Assembly (NCBI GenBank): GCA_033002965.1
Contig: JAURVB010010511.1
Span: forward strand, 124,001-188,000
Length of the DNA: 64,000 bases
Origin: Piper betle
Lineage: Eukaryota > Streptophyta > Magnoliopsida > Piperales > Piperaceae
Direction: 5' to 3'
A program made the position numbers and the translations under genes. This document shows, one piece after another, positions 37,271 through 51,265 of the stretch. How positions within the stretch are numbered: position 1 is the first letter of the stretch; each line of letters starts with the position of its first letter. Below the pieces are notes generated by a model. That model had not been told where the DNA came from, made no database searches, and saw nothing but the letters and a program-made list of their open reading frames with translations.

Positions 37271-39380
37271 TTAGCTGAAACACTCTGGAGTCTGAGATCG
37301 GTCTCTACCAGAGTCAGTGCAATAGTTGTACACCATGTAGCTCCCTTGCACCCATCTCATGGCCTGCGTTTGCTGGTAAGATAGGCCGCCGCCAGTGGGC
37401 GAGACGGCTGCCGGACGACAGTTGGCGGGTGAGTAGGCGGTGCAGCCGTCGGCGATGAAGTTCGTATACTTGGCAACAAATGGTTGGTACCTGTAATCTG
37501 CCTTGTACTTGCCATTCTCAGTGGCCCAAGAGGAGGCATCCCATATAGAGCCATACACCCACATTGGTCTCGAGGGGAAGGCGGCATCACTCTTCCTTGG
37601 ATACCTTCTTATGGGCACATCATCCACAAAGAATCTGCCCATGCCCCATAGACAATAGTATTGATAAGGAAACAAGTGATCAGAGGTATCAATTAAGTAC
37701 TTATATCTCATGCAAGGTCATTGAATATGTTCTTCAACATCAATTGGGACTAGGGCCTCTGAATTTGGTCAATCTTAATAAATGGGTATCCTGTCATAGT
37801 TGTAGTTTGGTGATTTCATCAAAGATGCTATACTTGAAATGGGGCAAAGAATATTTTTGTCTTAATATTATGGGTAGGTAGTAGATAACCAAATTAATTT
37901 GCTTTTTTAAAATAGTATATATACCTTTTAAAACATGACTTGAGATTTTTTCTATCTTTCATGTGCTGGACATTTAGGAAATCTAGTGTTTTTCTTTGGG
38001 AACAATTAATGTATTTTGGACAATAGAAAGTAGGGATTAGCATCAATGGACAACTGAATTGTTTCGCTAATTAATTATAAATGGTACAATTGAATAAATG
38101 TGAGCTTGAAAAAAAAACATGCTAAAGCAGTTTAGTTTTAAATTTTTATCTAAAAATTATGAAACCTGGATTATAAATGGTTGATAAGTTATCATGTAGC
38201 TAAATATGCAAGAAAGAGTGATTGATGGTTGATGTAATTTAGCATATAATGGTAACCTTGAAGGCCTTGTGAAGGTTAGAAAAAACTTTATCTGAATACT
38301 TCCCAATAAAATAAAAAATCTAAGATTTCCACAAATGCAATTCATAAGCTGACAAATTATGTGGGGGGTCCAAAAACAGTCATGAACTCACTTTACACCT
38401 CTAAATCAACATGAGAAATTGGCCTTTGTCATCTCTTTTCGAATTATTGGAGGAAAGAAATAATTAAGTGCTCTAAGATGTTCCCCTTCATATTCTTATA
38501 GATAGAGTTACCATAAGATGAGATGGCCAAAGGAATAAGGAGACAACCCAGAACTGCAGCTCAATTCCTTATAATCAAGTTAGCTCAATAAAGTAACCAA
38601 TGTCTGGCTTATGTATTTCAATCAATCATATCACATTAGGGGAAGGTCAAGAGAAACCAAAACTTACATGATCTCATTTGGGCTCCAGAAGATGCCATAC
38701 TTGTGGAAATTGGCAGTGGGATCAAACCAGAGATGGAACTTCATCTCCCTCCCTATGATTCTTCCATCACCACTCCCCCTTGCATACACATTTGTCTGAA
38801 GAGTGTACGGCTTGTCAAATGTTGTGCCTAAGAACTCAATGTCAACCTCATCGTGATCACCTGGGTGTGCCTGATCGTTTGAGAGCTGCAAAGCAATGGC
38901 GCTCTTACTTAAAAAGATATTGGAATCAACCAAAATTTTTTAACATAAACCAATCAGTATTAGCTTATAAACATCATGCACTGTTAGCCACTGTTCTCAC
39001 ATAGAAGGATGTAATCACTCCTGCAGTATAACCAGGTTGGAGCTTGATAGAGGCGCCAAAGTAGCCGGATCGAAACGGCTTCACTGACTTGAAACCACTC
39101 CCTGATCGATCATAAGAAAAAATGGATTTAGATGAGGAGCTTGTGATAGATATTAGTACAATCTACTAGCTTATAGTACCTCCTGATGTTTGGTCCAGCC
39201 AAATTGTTAATTGGTTTTGTGAAAAACTCTGATGCTGGGCTCCCCATAATGTTTGGAAGCCTTGGTTGAAGCTCATTGTATTAAACTTGGAGCTGGGATA
39301 GTAGCCAGGTGAAGGGGGACTTGCTGCTTTCATCGAAGGGATTAGAAGCTGGAAGAAGAAGAGGAGGGGAGGAGAGCCAT
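37271..39380 (-). CDS. XTH32: Xyloglucan endotransglucosylase/hydrolase, XTH31/32 group (III-A); start region broken
   Basis: A secreted GH16 enzyme that cuts or rejoins xyloglucan in the cell wall; group III-A members have notable hydrolase activity. Exons on the minus strand: 39380-39180, 39101-39001, 38885-38668, 37634-37271 (GT-AG, in phase). Seen: [42 protein letters not shown], the catalytic loop [10 protein letters not shown] (nucleophile and acid/base Glu), [59 protein letters not shown], then the XET_C tail with paired Cys (NYC, PEC). Length about 294 residues, as for XTH32. The ATG at 39380 reaches the mature frame and its LLFFFQLLI signal core only if one base is restored near 39366-39376. 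An upstream in-frame ATG at 39492 is rejected because it would lie in the promoter. The gene is convergent with the RING gene. Confidence 0.9.
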
Positions 39381-42101
39381 GAGAGAAGAGGAGGTAGAAA
39401 TTGAGAAAATTTCTGCTGCTTAGGAAGTTAGCAAGGAGTATGGCAGCACACGGTCTGTATAAATAAGCAGATTTGAGTGGGGGGTCTACCACTCTTGTGG
39501 GGAAGATGATAGGGAAGAGTTTGATGTGGAGTTAAGAATGGAGACAAATCATATTGTGTTTGTTGATTAAAAGAGGAGAATTTAGGAAGTGAAGTAATTA
39601 TGAGGTAATTACGTACACAGTGAGATTCATTTGCTTGCACATTATTTTCACATATCACCATGTTCTCACGTATATTCTTTTGTTATTTTCACTTTTAAAT
39701 TTCTTGATGCAAAATCATTCAATACCCACATCTATAATTTGGAGATGCATAAAACTGAAAGAGAATAAGAGAGAAATTGTGACAGTGGCAAGAGCTATGT
39801 ACAGGAGCCATCTTAATGTGCAGTTGGCCTGAATTGTTTAATTTGTAAGGAGCCAAAATATGTTGAAACAAAGAGGGAAGACGACGCCACAACTTCTTGA
39901 GAAGCCTCTATTCATAGACAACAATGCCACCCAAAGAAGAAAGATCCAATGTAATAATAATCATCAAATTATCACAAAGAAACTAGGAACCTATACCATG
40001 ATAATTATATACATCGTATCTTAGTAATATTATATAGATATACATATGTTCTCCTTGTATTGATTTGTGACATGATACAATAAATCTGCTCAAGAGAGAA
40101 AAAAAAAAACTGCTGGAGACATTGCATCAAATACAACATTTTAATTACTCATCAAGGCAACATAATTAAGCTCACTCCTATTTCAAATCATACATAAAAA
40201 TCAGATTAAAATCGGTTCACCTCATCTTAATATGCATTTAGATCAATATCATATTTTGAGACAAAAAAGATCATATATATGCATATCTATGTCAAAATTC
40301 CAAATAGTTGGACCAGCCGTTTTGTGTTCAACAAGGAGAGAAGGAAAACCGTATAATTGGACCAAAGACAGTGTCGGCGACGGCTCCGTAAACAGCCGTT
40401 AAAAGATACGTTGGACTGGGGCCCACACTGCCGACAGTGCAAGAAATTGCAGAAGGCGGGTACGTACTCTGCGCTCAGGCGGTGGGACCCGCTGCCATGA
40501 GCAAATTACTAAGTACGTACACGTTGGCCCCCCCGTCATTGGGGCCCATTCTCAATAAAGAGACCTTTGATTGTGCTGTATACTAATTAGTTAATTAATC
40601 ACTCAATTAACTTAGCATCGGCTGCGGCCGAGATTAGAATATCAACAACTTTTAAATTAGGCCACCCGTTGAAATCCTCCGACTGTGATCATATCGAAAA
40701 CACTGTTTATGGGTGTGTAGAGGTGATATTATTGGAGAGGAGATTTGCTGTTTATAATCGCTTTCACGCATTGGTATTAGATTCTGATTATTGTTTAATG
40801 CCATTAACTTATCATGATCTGGTCCCCCTCAATAAGTTTTTTTGTTGTTCGTATTTGCTTATGCACAGTAATATTTGGGATTATGTTGCTTTCAATATTA
40901 TCTTAATGTGTCTCTATATGTATGTGGGTTATCATCTAATTGTTCACCATGTGAATAAACCCAATTAAATCATTTTCATGTTTGGTAATATACATATCAT
41001 CGACGTGTGAAAGAATCAATCATGCGAAAAATAAGTTATTAATTAACTTTTAATGTTAATGTGCCCTCAAAGTCCTCATGTAAAATTATCTTCCCTAATT
41101 TGTATTTGAACATAGCTTTTTTTATAAATTACAAAAAGATAATGATATGTTCTCATACAAAATAATATATATGGAAAAATGACGCAATTAATAGCACAAA
41201 ACAAGAACATATATTTTTAAAAGGAAAGATTAATTATATAACATGATTGGTTTTGTTTGTTGTGTTTGGTTTATATGTGAATGCTTAAAAGTTAGTTGAG
41301 TTGATTGAATGCGAAATAAAAAGCATAAAATCTACATAAATCAAGAGAGATACCATAACCCAACAACTTACAAATAGATAAAATTAAAATTAGACATGCA
41401 ATTTAATTATATTCTAATTTTATTGTCAATTCACCAAATCCATATACATCCAAATTGGGCATCTTTTATTAATTATTAAAATTTGTAAGTCATTGAGAAA
41501 AAAAAATAGACCACCTTTGGATGCCCTACCGACAGTTTCATGTGTCCCATGATTTTGTCAATGCCAAACCTTACTTCCACAAAGATATATTTCTTTTTTC
41601 CAAAGCAAAGGTATACTTTATTAACAGAGCAGACATAGTTTTTAATTTGTCAACATCTTGCAGCTTACACTATATTTATATTTAGAATAGACCAGTAGAT
41701 ATTTTATATTATTTCGATGGTGTGGAGTATTTTATATCATTATATACCTAGTAGATAAATAGATATAAAATATATATTAGTTATACTTCAATATTATTTC
41801 TCAGTGTAGTGCCCATCAAAATGATACATGGAATTAGAAAGTACTCAAGCATATATATATATATATATATAAACAATTTTAAGTCAAAATATATATATAG
41901 CCCACTGGAAAATTCTATACTAATTTTGAATAAGCCTAACTAGTTGGGATGAGGAGTAAATGATGATCAATAATAATAAAAATTACAACATATTAATCAT
42001 TTGTTCACGATAAACAACCACAAAATTTTCAACTGTGAGAACTTTTTAAGCATGATAATTAAAAATATTAGACCAATTGAATCTCGTCGATAAAGCTTGT
42101 A

Positions 42102-42162
<61 letters not shown>

Positions 42163-43981
42163 ATTTGACCTCAACAGCTAGTCAAGAGTTGCACTAGATG
42201 AATAAATCTCCAATAATACATGACCATTTTGATCCAGTTGCTCATTATATATAATTACTTGTATTTTTTTAAAGCCATTTTCTAAATTAATTGAAAAATT
42301 AAATTGATTTCTTATTCAATAAATATTTTGAAAATAGAAAACAAAATTGCTTGACTGCATCACTAGGGTTTCCATCTAACCTTCTATTCATGTGCACAAT
42401 ATGGGTCAAACGTCTAGCTCTATGTTCCTAGTCTTGTAGTTTGGACTAATCAATTCCTGTTTACAAACATTACTTCATCTCTTTCCAACATCTCAAGGTT
42501 TGATGTAAAAGTCTTCATGTTCTGCATTTGATCATGTCAATATTTTGGAGGTCAATATATGAACAAGTTGATGTAAGATAACCTTCTCTTCATGTAATTT
42601 CTTTCAAACAATATTGGACATATCTTGTCTGTCATAAATGCAATTCTTTGAATTATTACTACTACATTTGTGCATCCTTCAACATTGTTCAAGCAATCAC
42701 ACTGATCTATATATATAAAAAATAAAATCATACATTATTTGCCGATAAACTTGACTCAAAAATACAACTTGGAAACCTTATATCCATCTTTATATTTGTC
42801 AAAAAAATGGGACCAACAATTTGTACTTTGATATGCTTCATTGGGGCCTCAAGGAGCAAATTTTCTTTGCTTCTCACATTGACGAAACCTACATTTGGAT
42901 TGATACTAGGACTTTTGAGGCAATACCATCTAGATATCTTTGAAATTCCAAGGGACAATTAATTAGAAGCTCTATATGTTGGTTGATCTGAGAATTACAT
43001 GTGTTATAGCTGGTGCTTGATAAATCTTGTGTAGATGTTAGCTATCATGCATGGAATAAAGCCCCCAACACGCAGGCACACCACACACACAATATCTTGA
43101 TGGTTAATTTGTTACCCATCAAAATTAATTATGATTAAAAATGGATGGTAGGAATTTTTAAATTATGAATTTTTTGATTAATCATGTAAGGAAAATGTCA
43201 TTTGATCTGAGTACCATGTAAAACTCAAATATTTGCATCTCATATCAAGAACTAGTGCAAAATGTTCAGTAAAGTCTATTTAATTGTCCTGAAATTACAT
43301 TGAAAGAAATGAAAAATTTGAAAATTAACAATTTTTTTTGTGTTTGAATGTCTTGAAATTTATCAATTTCAGTCAAAGTATATAGGTGTGTTTGGTTGTG
43401 TAAAATCCTGAAAATAATTAGGTTATTTTATTTAGGGTTTTGAAAATCTTAAAATGAATTAATTATTTAATTAAATTAATTCTTTGAAATCAATATTTTA
43501 TTAATTATAACTCATTCATAGTTTTTGATCTTTCGTTATCACACAGATATAATTATGAGTAATTACGTTTTTTTCTATAAAATTTAATATAGTAACTTCT
43601 TAAATTTCACACATATTTATAAAATTTAATGTAATGACTTCTAGAATTTCACATATATTCTTCTCTACAAAGGAAAGTTCTGTTGTTAAATGAAAAATCC
43701 TCCGGATAGGTTGTGAGCATATTTGACACACAAAGGGGAAGACTTTAGGATTATTTGTTATAGTTGTGGGTTCTTCACCAAATTTTTAGGTCTATATAAT
43801 TATTTAAAATGTTGTATTTTAACTTGTGGACAACCTGGTCAGCCTGAGCCTAGATTCGACCTCCATGCACTGAGTGTAATCGAGGTCAAGGAATTGACTC
43901 AGTCCGACACGGGCTACGCCCTTCATAATCTAATAATGGACATGTCAGAAAGGACCTGACAGCCCATAATACAATAAAGTC
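39381..43981. other. AT-rich intergenic DNA with microsatellites
   Basis: The first 100 bp hold the XTH promoter, with a TATTTATA-like site at 39456-39466. A GC-richer patch lies at 40370-40560. AT microsatellites occur at 41853-41871 and 42104-42158. At 42355-42960 a minus-strand frame (start near 42958) has fair composition but no motif; it could be an old transposon piece. Confidence 0.45.
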
Positions 43982-44755
43982 GACATGGTGGATTACACTT
44001 GCCAGCCAATTATGGATATTGTGGATTAGACTTACCAGCCAATTACGGATATGGTGGATTGGACTCACCAGCCGATAACGGATATGGCAGATTGGACTTG
44101 CCAGTCGGTAATAGACATGATGGACTGACCCATCAGCCAATAAATTAGACATGACAGATTGGACTTGCCAGCCAATTAGGGACATGGTGGATTGGACTCA
44201 CCAGCTGATAATGGATATGTCAGATTGAACTCACTAGCCGGTAATAGATATGATGGACTGACCCATCAGCCAATAAATTGGACATGGCGGATTGGACTCG
44301 CCAGCCAATTACGAACATAGTGGAGTGAACTCATCAGCCGATAACGTACATGACGGATTGGACTCGCTAGCCAGTAATGGACATGATGGACTGACCCATC
44401 AGCTAATAAATTGGACATGACGAATTGGACTTGCCAACCAATTACGAACATTGTGGATTGGACTCACCAGCCGATAATGGACATGGCGAATTGGACTCGC
44501 TAGTCGGTAATGGATATGATGGACTGACCCATCAGCCAATAAATTGGACATGACGGATTGGACTTACCACCTAATTACCGACATGGTGGATTGGACTCAC
44601 CAGTCGATAACGGACATGGCGGATTGGACTCGCCAGTCGGTAATGGACATGATAGACTGACCCATCAGCCAATAGATAGACATGGTAGACAGACCCATCA
44701 GCCAACTAATGGACATGGTGGACTGAACCACCAGCTAATAAATGGACATGTTGGA
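43982..44755. repeat. Minisatellite of 33-34 bp units in a 133 bp higher-order period
   Basis: Units of the type GACATGGTGGATTGGACT + CACCAGCCGATAACG repeat more than 20 times. A distinct variant, TGGACTGACCCATCAGCC, begins at 44121, 44254, 44387 and 44520, and with one change at 44653: the spacing is exactly 133 bp each time, i.e. 33+33+33+34. Reading frames through it are periodic and stop at both ends, so I treat it as non-coding. Confidence 0.92.
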
Positions 44756-47700
44756 ATGGTCATAATAGCCAGTATTATAGATATTGATTGGGAGTTTATG
44801 GACTTATTTTATTTAATTATACGACTTAGTGTTTAATCATTAACATGTAATTGCCTCTGCAGGTTAGCAGCTAGAACTAAAGACTAAGAGACAACTGAGT
44901 GGTTCTTCTACCAACTCAAGTGGTGAACAGATAATAAGCGAACTTCTCTTTTTACTTTTCTTTTCTTGTGTTATAAATGTGGCTATGGGAAATGGTCCAA
45001 GACTGTGGGATGATTATTTCATACATTGTCATTTGAAATATAAGTTCTTTTAAATTAGAAATGCTTGACTTATTTGCTTTTATATTATTCATGTAACCTT
45101 TTAAGTAACACTCAGTCCGGTTAGGACTAGCCGTTATATGATTGGTTTTGTTAAATTTTAAGTAACACCTGACCAACAAGGCCCACAATGTCGTAAAACA
45201 TGGCAAGTTGTTACAGGCTATTTTGAAATTATATAAAAAATATTGTTTTGAAATTGTATGAAAAAATTATAAAATTTAGAGGTCACAAATTTTCTTATAT
45301 TTGGATGTCTTGAAATTTAAGTAAAAAAATTTCAATGTTAGTCAAATTATATTAAAAATTTACACAACATTTTTTTATAAAAAATAAAAAATTGGAAGAA
45401 ATTTTATGAGGCACATATACATGCACACTGGGAAAATATTTCATTTTTATCTTATTTCTTACTATCCAAATATATAAGATAAATTTTTTATGTCATTTCA
45501 TTTCATTAAATTTCTATTTCATATAATTTCTTTTTATTTACACTATTTTTATGTCAACCAAATGAACCCTATGTAAATATTTTATAAAGTAATATTTTCT
45601 TGTAAAAAAAGGAATCGAAAGAAATTTTTAGAGGCAGATGAACATGCACATAAGAAGAAATGTTTCATTTTCAGTTTATTTTCATATTATCCAAACATGT
45701 AAAAAAATTTTAAAATTTTCATATCATTTCATCTTATTTTATTTTTATTTTGCATAAATTTACTTTTTTCATTTACAATATTTTCATGCTAACCAAATAG
45801 ACCCGAAATCATCCTTTGTTCAATCCTATTTCATCCGATTTAGATCATACAAAGAAAAAATATACACTTTACACAGCTAAGAGAATTTAAACCTTGTACC
45901 AAATCAACATATTCAGAATATGTGACCACCTTAAGAGTTGCCAAAAAAAAAGGACCACCATGATAGATAAGGACTGCAGAAAGCAAACCAGCTTTACAAA
46001 ATTGATGGAAGAGTCAGTCTACTTTCATCGAATTTGCAGGTTTGTTCTTTGTCAAGAAAAAGGTAGAGCAGGTTCTTTGGCATGCAGCAGCGCAGCATGA
46101 TTGTTAGAAGTCATAACAAATGGTTTCTAGGTATGTCTCTTCTTTCTTTTTCTTATTAACCGGTTCTCTGATCTGGCTCTTTCTGTTTAGTATGCAAGGA
46201 CATGCATAACAACCTATACTAGTTAATTAAGTACTAATTACTGAGAACATAGGTTCAAATTTCTTTTTTACCTCCTAAAACTTCTCCATTCCACGTTATA
46301 CCTTCCATAATGTCCATAATGTCAGATTTTACAATTGATTTTCAGAGTCAAGAAATAGAAGTATATTATCAATTTCAAGTGTCATATAATATTTTATATA
46401 CTTAATGAAAAAAATACTTTAAATAATTATGAATCGACTTAGAATGAATCCATAATTAATCTTGGTATTGACTTACAAGTTACAATTACTGGTACCAAGC
46501 ATGGAGACTATATATATCTTTTGATTGTGTTTTAGTTTGATCTTATCATGTTTCCCATGTATAAGATGATAACATTTCATATATTCGTGAGCTGAAGTAT
46601 ATATATATACACACACACATGCATATATGTAGAGCATGCACACATCCTATTTGATATTATCATAATCATCATCATATCATAACTACGTATATATACTTCA
46701 TCTTGGCCAGCTAGCTAAGATAATTAGTAGAGCAATTATGATAATTTGTATAATAAATCCAAATTGCATGGATAATCAATCTTGTTTATTTCATGTCAAT
46801 CACGTCAACTTAAATGCCAATAAGATCAGTACTTTGATTGTAGCAAATTGGCCACAATTTGACAAATTTAAGTGATAGGTGCAAGCTAATTAATTATGCG
46901 TTCATCTTTTATTGAAGAAAATCATTAATTATGGTGTTAATTTCACCAACAGTTGATATCAGGAGGGACCCTTTCTTCCTTATCACTTCCAACGCAGTCT
47001 TCTTCATGACTCTGTACGTAGTACACGTACTGCATAGAAAATTGGTCGATATAGTTACACGTAGCGATATATCATACCATTACGAGCATAATTTTAAAAT
47101 TCTTTTTCTGACATAAAAAATTCCCATAATAGATTCTAATATGTGATTTATTTAATAAATTTTTCTGTAGATGACTTTATAATGACTGATTTTATAATTA
47201 ATTCCCTGAGTAAAGTAATAAAGCTTATTAAAAATATTATTTTTATTTTAAATTAGCTAAATCTATAATTTTGATTTTTGCAAATCATATAATTATCTAT
47301 TTTAAATTTTAAATATCAAAAGAACAATATATATTAATTTTATATAATTTTTTATTTACTAAATTAAATATTTAATATAATTGACTCTGAATGTAAAGTT
47401 TTTAAACTTTGATTATAAGTACTCGCTAGAGGCCACAATTGGGACACAAGTATACATGCATATTAATTATTATCATTGGATTATGAATATTAATTATTCA
47501 TAATCCAAGATTACCCACTGCTAAATTTGAAAGATTGTCTCGTAATGGCAATTTGAAATAATTTTTTAAGATATATTTGATATCAAATAGTTTAGGGATG
47601 CGTACCCACCAGCACCCCTTAGATTAATTTAGTAAGACGATTGTATGTATTAATGTGCCTAATTTTAGTTGCTGTTGAGACTGTGGAAGTCTGTTTAGCA

Positions 47701-50700
47701 TTACTCATTTCCATTAATCCCAAAATTGAAATCACAAGGACATTATAATTTTTTTCAAATCAGACAATTACTTTCATCATCCGTCTTGATACTAATTTAT
47801 TCCTATTGGAATTTTTTACCACAAAGTAAGTGTGTCCCTAGTGTTGTGGGTCCAATATCCCTCTTGAATGGTCCCTAATGAACTAAATTTTCCTATTAAT
47901 TTTACTATAAAGTACAAAAGAAAACATCTTTAATTATGAACTGGCATGATTGAAAATATACTAGATAGTCCCAACTCCCACTGAAATTTGGCTTCTCCCA
48001 CCTAATGTATAACACACTCATAATACCCAGTAGACTTTTTGCCCTCATGAATCAATCAAAAAGGACATAGCTTTATAATGATCATCTACAAAAGGCATGT
48101 ACCCAAAAAAAAAACAAAAGAAAAAGAAATGTAAGAAAACATTGGAATAAATAATTAGGAAAGATATAAACTTTCAAGTTATGTATTTTTTGTGTGTGTC
48201 CATGTCGAATTGTTCAGGTGAGGTGAGACATTTTACAAGGCCATTAGAATCCAAAAGCAAAGAATCTTTTTTTTTAAACAAAAAATAAATAAAGAAGAAG
48301 AAAGAAAGAAAGCAAGAAAGAAAGAAAAGAGGAAGCAAAGAATGTAAAGGGGCAACTCATGTGCCCATGCATAAGATAATCTTATTCCTAGTTAAATAAT
48401 GATCAGGGCCTCTAATCTTAGTTATGGAAGAATTTTTCTCAATGGATTGGCTCATGTCATGTTAGACGCCAATACTAATTTGCAGTGAAGACTCTGCTTA
48501 ACGTATTATAAACAAACATTTATATGCGACTCTCAGTAAGTTCATTGTTTAGTAAAAATATTCTTTGAGGTTCAAGGGACTACAAGAAATAGTACTTAAT
48601 TTGCTGACAAGAAGGATCAAAAGAAATGTGTGTATGTTCTTTTTTCATTCATCTCTAAACCTCAATTATAACTCAAATATAGGCCGGGGTGAGGTCTCGG
48701 GGGTAATCTCATAAATAAAAGTTAACTCGACTCTGACTTGAGTCAAAAATAATAACTAACTCTTAATAAATTCTAAACAAATCCAAAAAATAAGAAAAAA
48801 TCCCATAAAGTATGATACACACCATACCATCAAAATGACATGTTCTATAACTAATAAGCCACCCAAATTGTTCTATAACGTATCCTAATACGTTATTCAA
48901 TTTAAAAATAATTCTACGATTAAATAGATAAAAAATATAACTATATACTGTTATATACTTTGATAGTTTATTTCTCATCATCTTGTTGACATCATCGCAA
49001 TATACTCGGGTACATTTGACCCCTCATCATTCATAACACATGACTGACCTTGACTTAGCATGTGGTCATGAAACTCACTCGAATCACAGGTTTTTCATCA
49101 ATAATCAAGAATTCTAAACACCGCAGCAATTTTATGCGAAACATACTTCAAATAAAAAAATAGTCTACACAAAAAATGACTTAATTATTCTCATTGAAAT
49201 TAGTTAAACGGTTACAATAAAAACTTGTACCATATCTATTTATATTTCTAATTAGTTCAAGTTAAATTAATCGAATTATTTACAATTTTTCAAAATGGTA
49301 AATATTTCATTCATCATATTTGTATCATTTAATTCGGTACAATCAGTTAATCGGTAAATTGGCTAGCTATTGGTAAAGAGGCTAGCCATTTACAACCTTA
49401 GTTACATGTGAATGCACTGGCAGGCACTGACGCTAACCTTTAATTAACAACATTTAAAAGTTGAGAACTTCACATTCAACTTTGGGGACTTTCAAAATTT
49501 AACATTTAAAGAAGCAAATCATATTTTACAATGTGAAAGGTCTTTTTTTCTTTTAATGGCATTGATGACCAACATTCTTCGCCTACATTGATGACCAACA
49601 TTCTTAGCCTACATTGAGTGGTTATCATCCCATGTGGATGGTAGAGGAATAGAAAAAAATGACAGTTTTTATTGGACGTGGGTGGAGAACCTAAAATCTC
49701 AACATTGGTGAAACTTTTTTTAATTTTTTTATTTTTATAAATAGCCAACAAGGACACAAATGCCTACATTGAAGAAAACAAGTACTTTTTTTTTTTCAAG
49801 GTGAGATTGTTACAGACGGAGTGGGGAGTAAACCTCGACTTCGAAGGTTGTAAGGATGAGGTAGAACACCTTGAGAATAATCCAGACATGATTCAAGAGT
49901 AAGGAGATGGCTCGGCCGGATCCGTCTGACACTGACAGATTAAACCAGTTCACAATTTTGAAAGAGAGACGAAAATTTTGAATAAGGTATTGAGGTTAGA
50001 ATTTGGACGAAGGGGCAAAGAATTGGTAGAAGAGCAGAGATAGTTAGGAATAGGAGTAGAGATGTTTTTCAGTCATTCGTTACCCTTTTCATTACACCCA
50101 CTTCCTCTGTCATCTTCCTCTCTTATTTACAAGTAAAATCCAAAACTATAATTAGATCACAAGAGGCGAAGATGACACCCACTTGATGCCTTGGCATGAT
50201 GCTCATCAAAAGCAAAATTTCATCAGTTACCTAACCCCGAAACTTCCCTCTAACCCATTGATAAGTAAATGTCTCATTTGCACTTGGCCCTATCACAGAT
50301 CCCCCTCCAAACACAGAAAGCGAGTACTTTTACCACTTGCTTTGCCAAATGCGCTAGTTCTAACCAACAAGCATTTCATGATTGAAGCTTCGCACAAGGC
50401 TTGACCTTGGCCTTTAAATGACTAAACCTTTAATCGTGCAGTGCATTGATTTCAAGCTTCTCACACCACCCAGAGAAACGAAAGTCTTATACAAGATGTG
50501 TAATACAAGACACACAATCGGTTTGATCGACAAACAAAAACCAGAAGAAAAATAGAATCACAAGAAGCTCAAAAAGGATTTCCATCAAGTGGCTCTTCCA
50601 TAGCGTCCGGTTTTCACAATGGATACCGTCTCTTAAAAGCTCCATTTGTGACATTGTAAGGAATTGGAGAGCGCAGCTCTACAGCTCATTGAATTCTGAC

Positions 50701-51265
50701 ATAATGACATTACTAGCTGTCGGGACAAGCCCTGCACATCACGACATTTCATTGATACCAGCGATGCACGCCCTGGATGAAGAAATAAATGTAGAACTTA
50801 AAAATACATAACCAAGTGCATGACAGTTATCAATAAAGTTAGTTACACAATCTTGATTACACTTCTTGAATGACATCCATGACTTCTAAACCCACACAGA
50901 TTAAGTTAGCTTATCCACAAATGTTTTTCCCCAAAGAAAAAAGAAAAAATCTGAATTATCCATCGACTTTCCAATGCTGTTTGGAAAATAGGCCACTTCA
51001 ATGTAACTAGGAGCTACTTCAAAAATATATTTCATCATAAACATATGTCCAACCTTAATAAATAGAAAACAATTAAAAGAGTAACCCAAATCCCCATGGT
51101 TCGTTAATCTATACTGATAAATTGGCTACATAAACATCATTAGGAGCTACTTAAAAAAAAGACTGAATGCATTAAAAGAATATATTCATCCCAACAGACA
51201 ATGAAAAAGGTAATAGCTGGCAAAATCACTTACAGGAAAGGCTGTACAAATTTTTTTACAGGAAT
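44756..51265. other. AT-rich intergenic DNA; no gene recognised
   Basis: Contains an LTR fragment (listed separately), a GA-rich tract at 48290-48340 and a tandem pair, GATGACCAACATTCTT at 49565 and 49589. At 50560-50780 the minus strand is GC-richer and could be part of a long or spliced cornichon 3' UTR; there is no protein-like frame. Confidence 0.4.
48690..49080 (-). repeat. Fragment of the same LTR family as 1940-4877, inverted
   Basis: The complement of 48720-48790 matches the TTATTATTCTTGACTCGAG stretch at 2345-2380 and its AT-rich lead, with weaker similarity running to about 49080. No ends or target duplication are visible. Confidence 0.5.

Noticed and set aside
39456..39466. TGTATAAATAAG as a plus-strand TATA box
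   Set aside because: No plus-strand gene follows. On the minus strand it gives TATTTATA about 80 bp before the XTH start, the more sensible reading though not certain.
43982..44755. Repeat array considered as CRISPR or as a repeat-containing protein
   Set aside because: Units are contiguous with no unique spacers in a plant genome, and the frames through the array do not continue into any gene.
44558..44836. 92-residue frame of HGGLDSPV-like repeats
   Set aside because: Periodic translation of the minisatellite; ends in unrelated AT-rich DNA.
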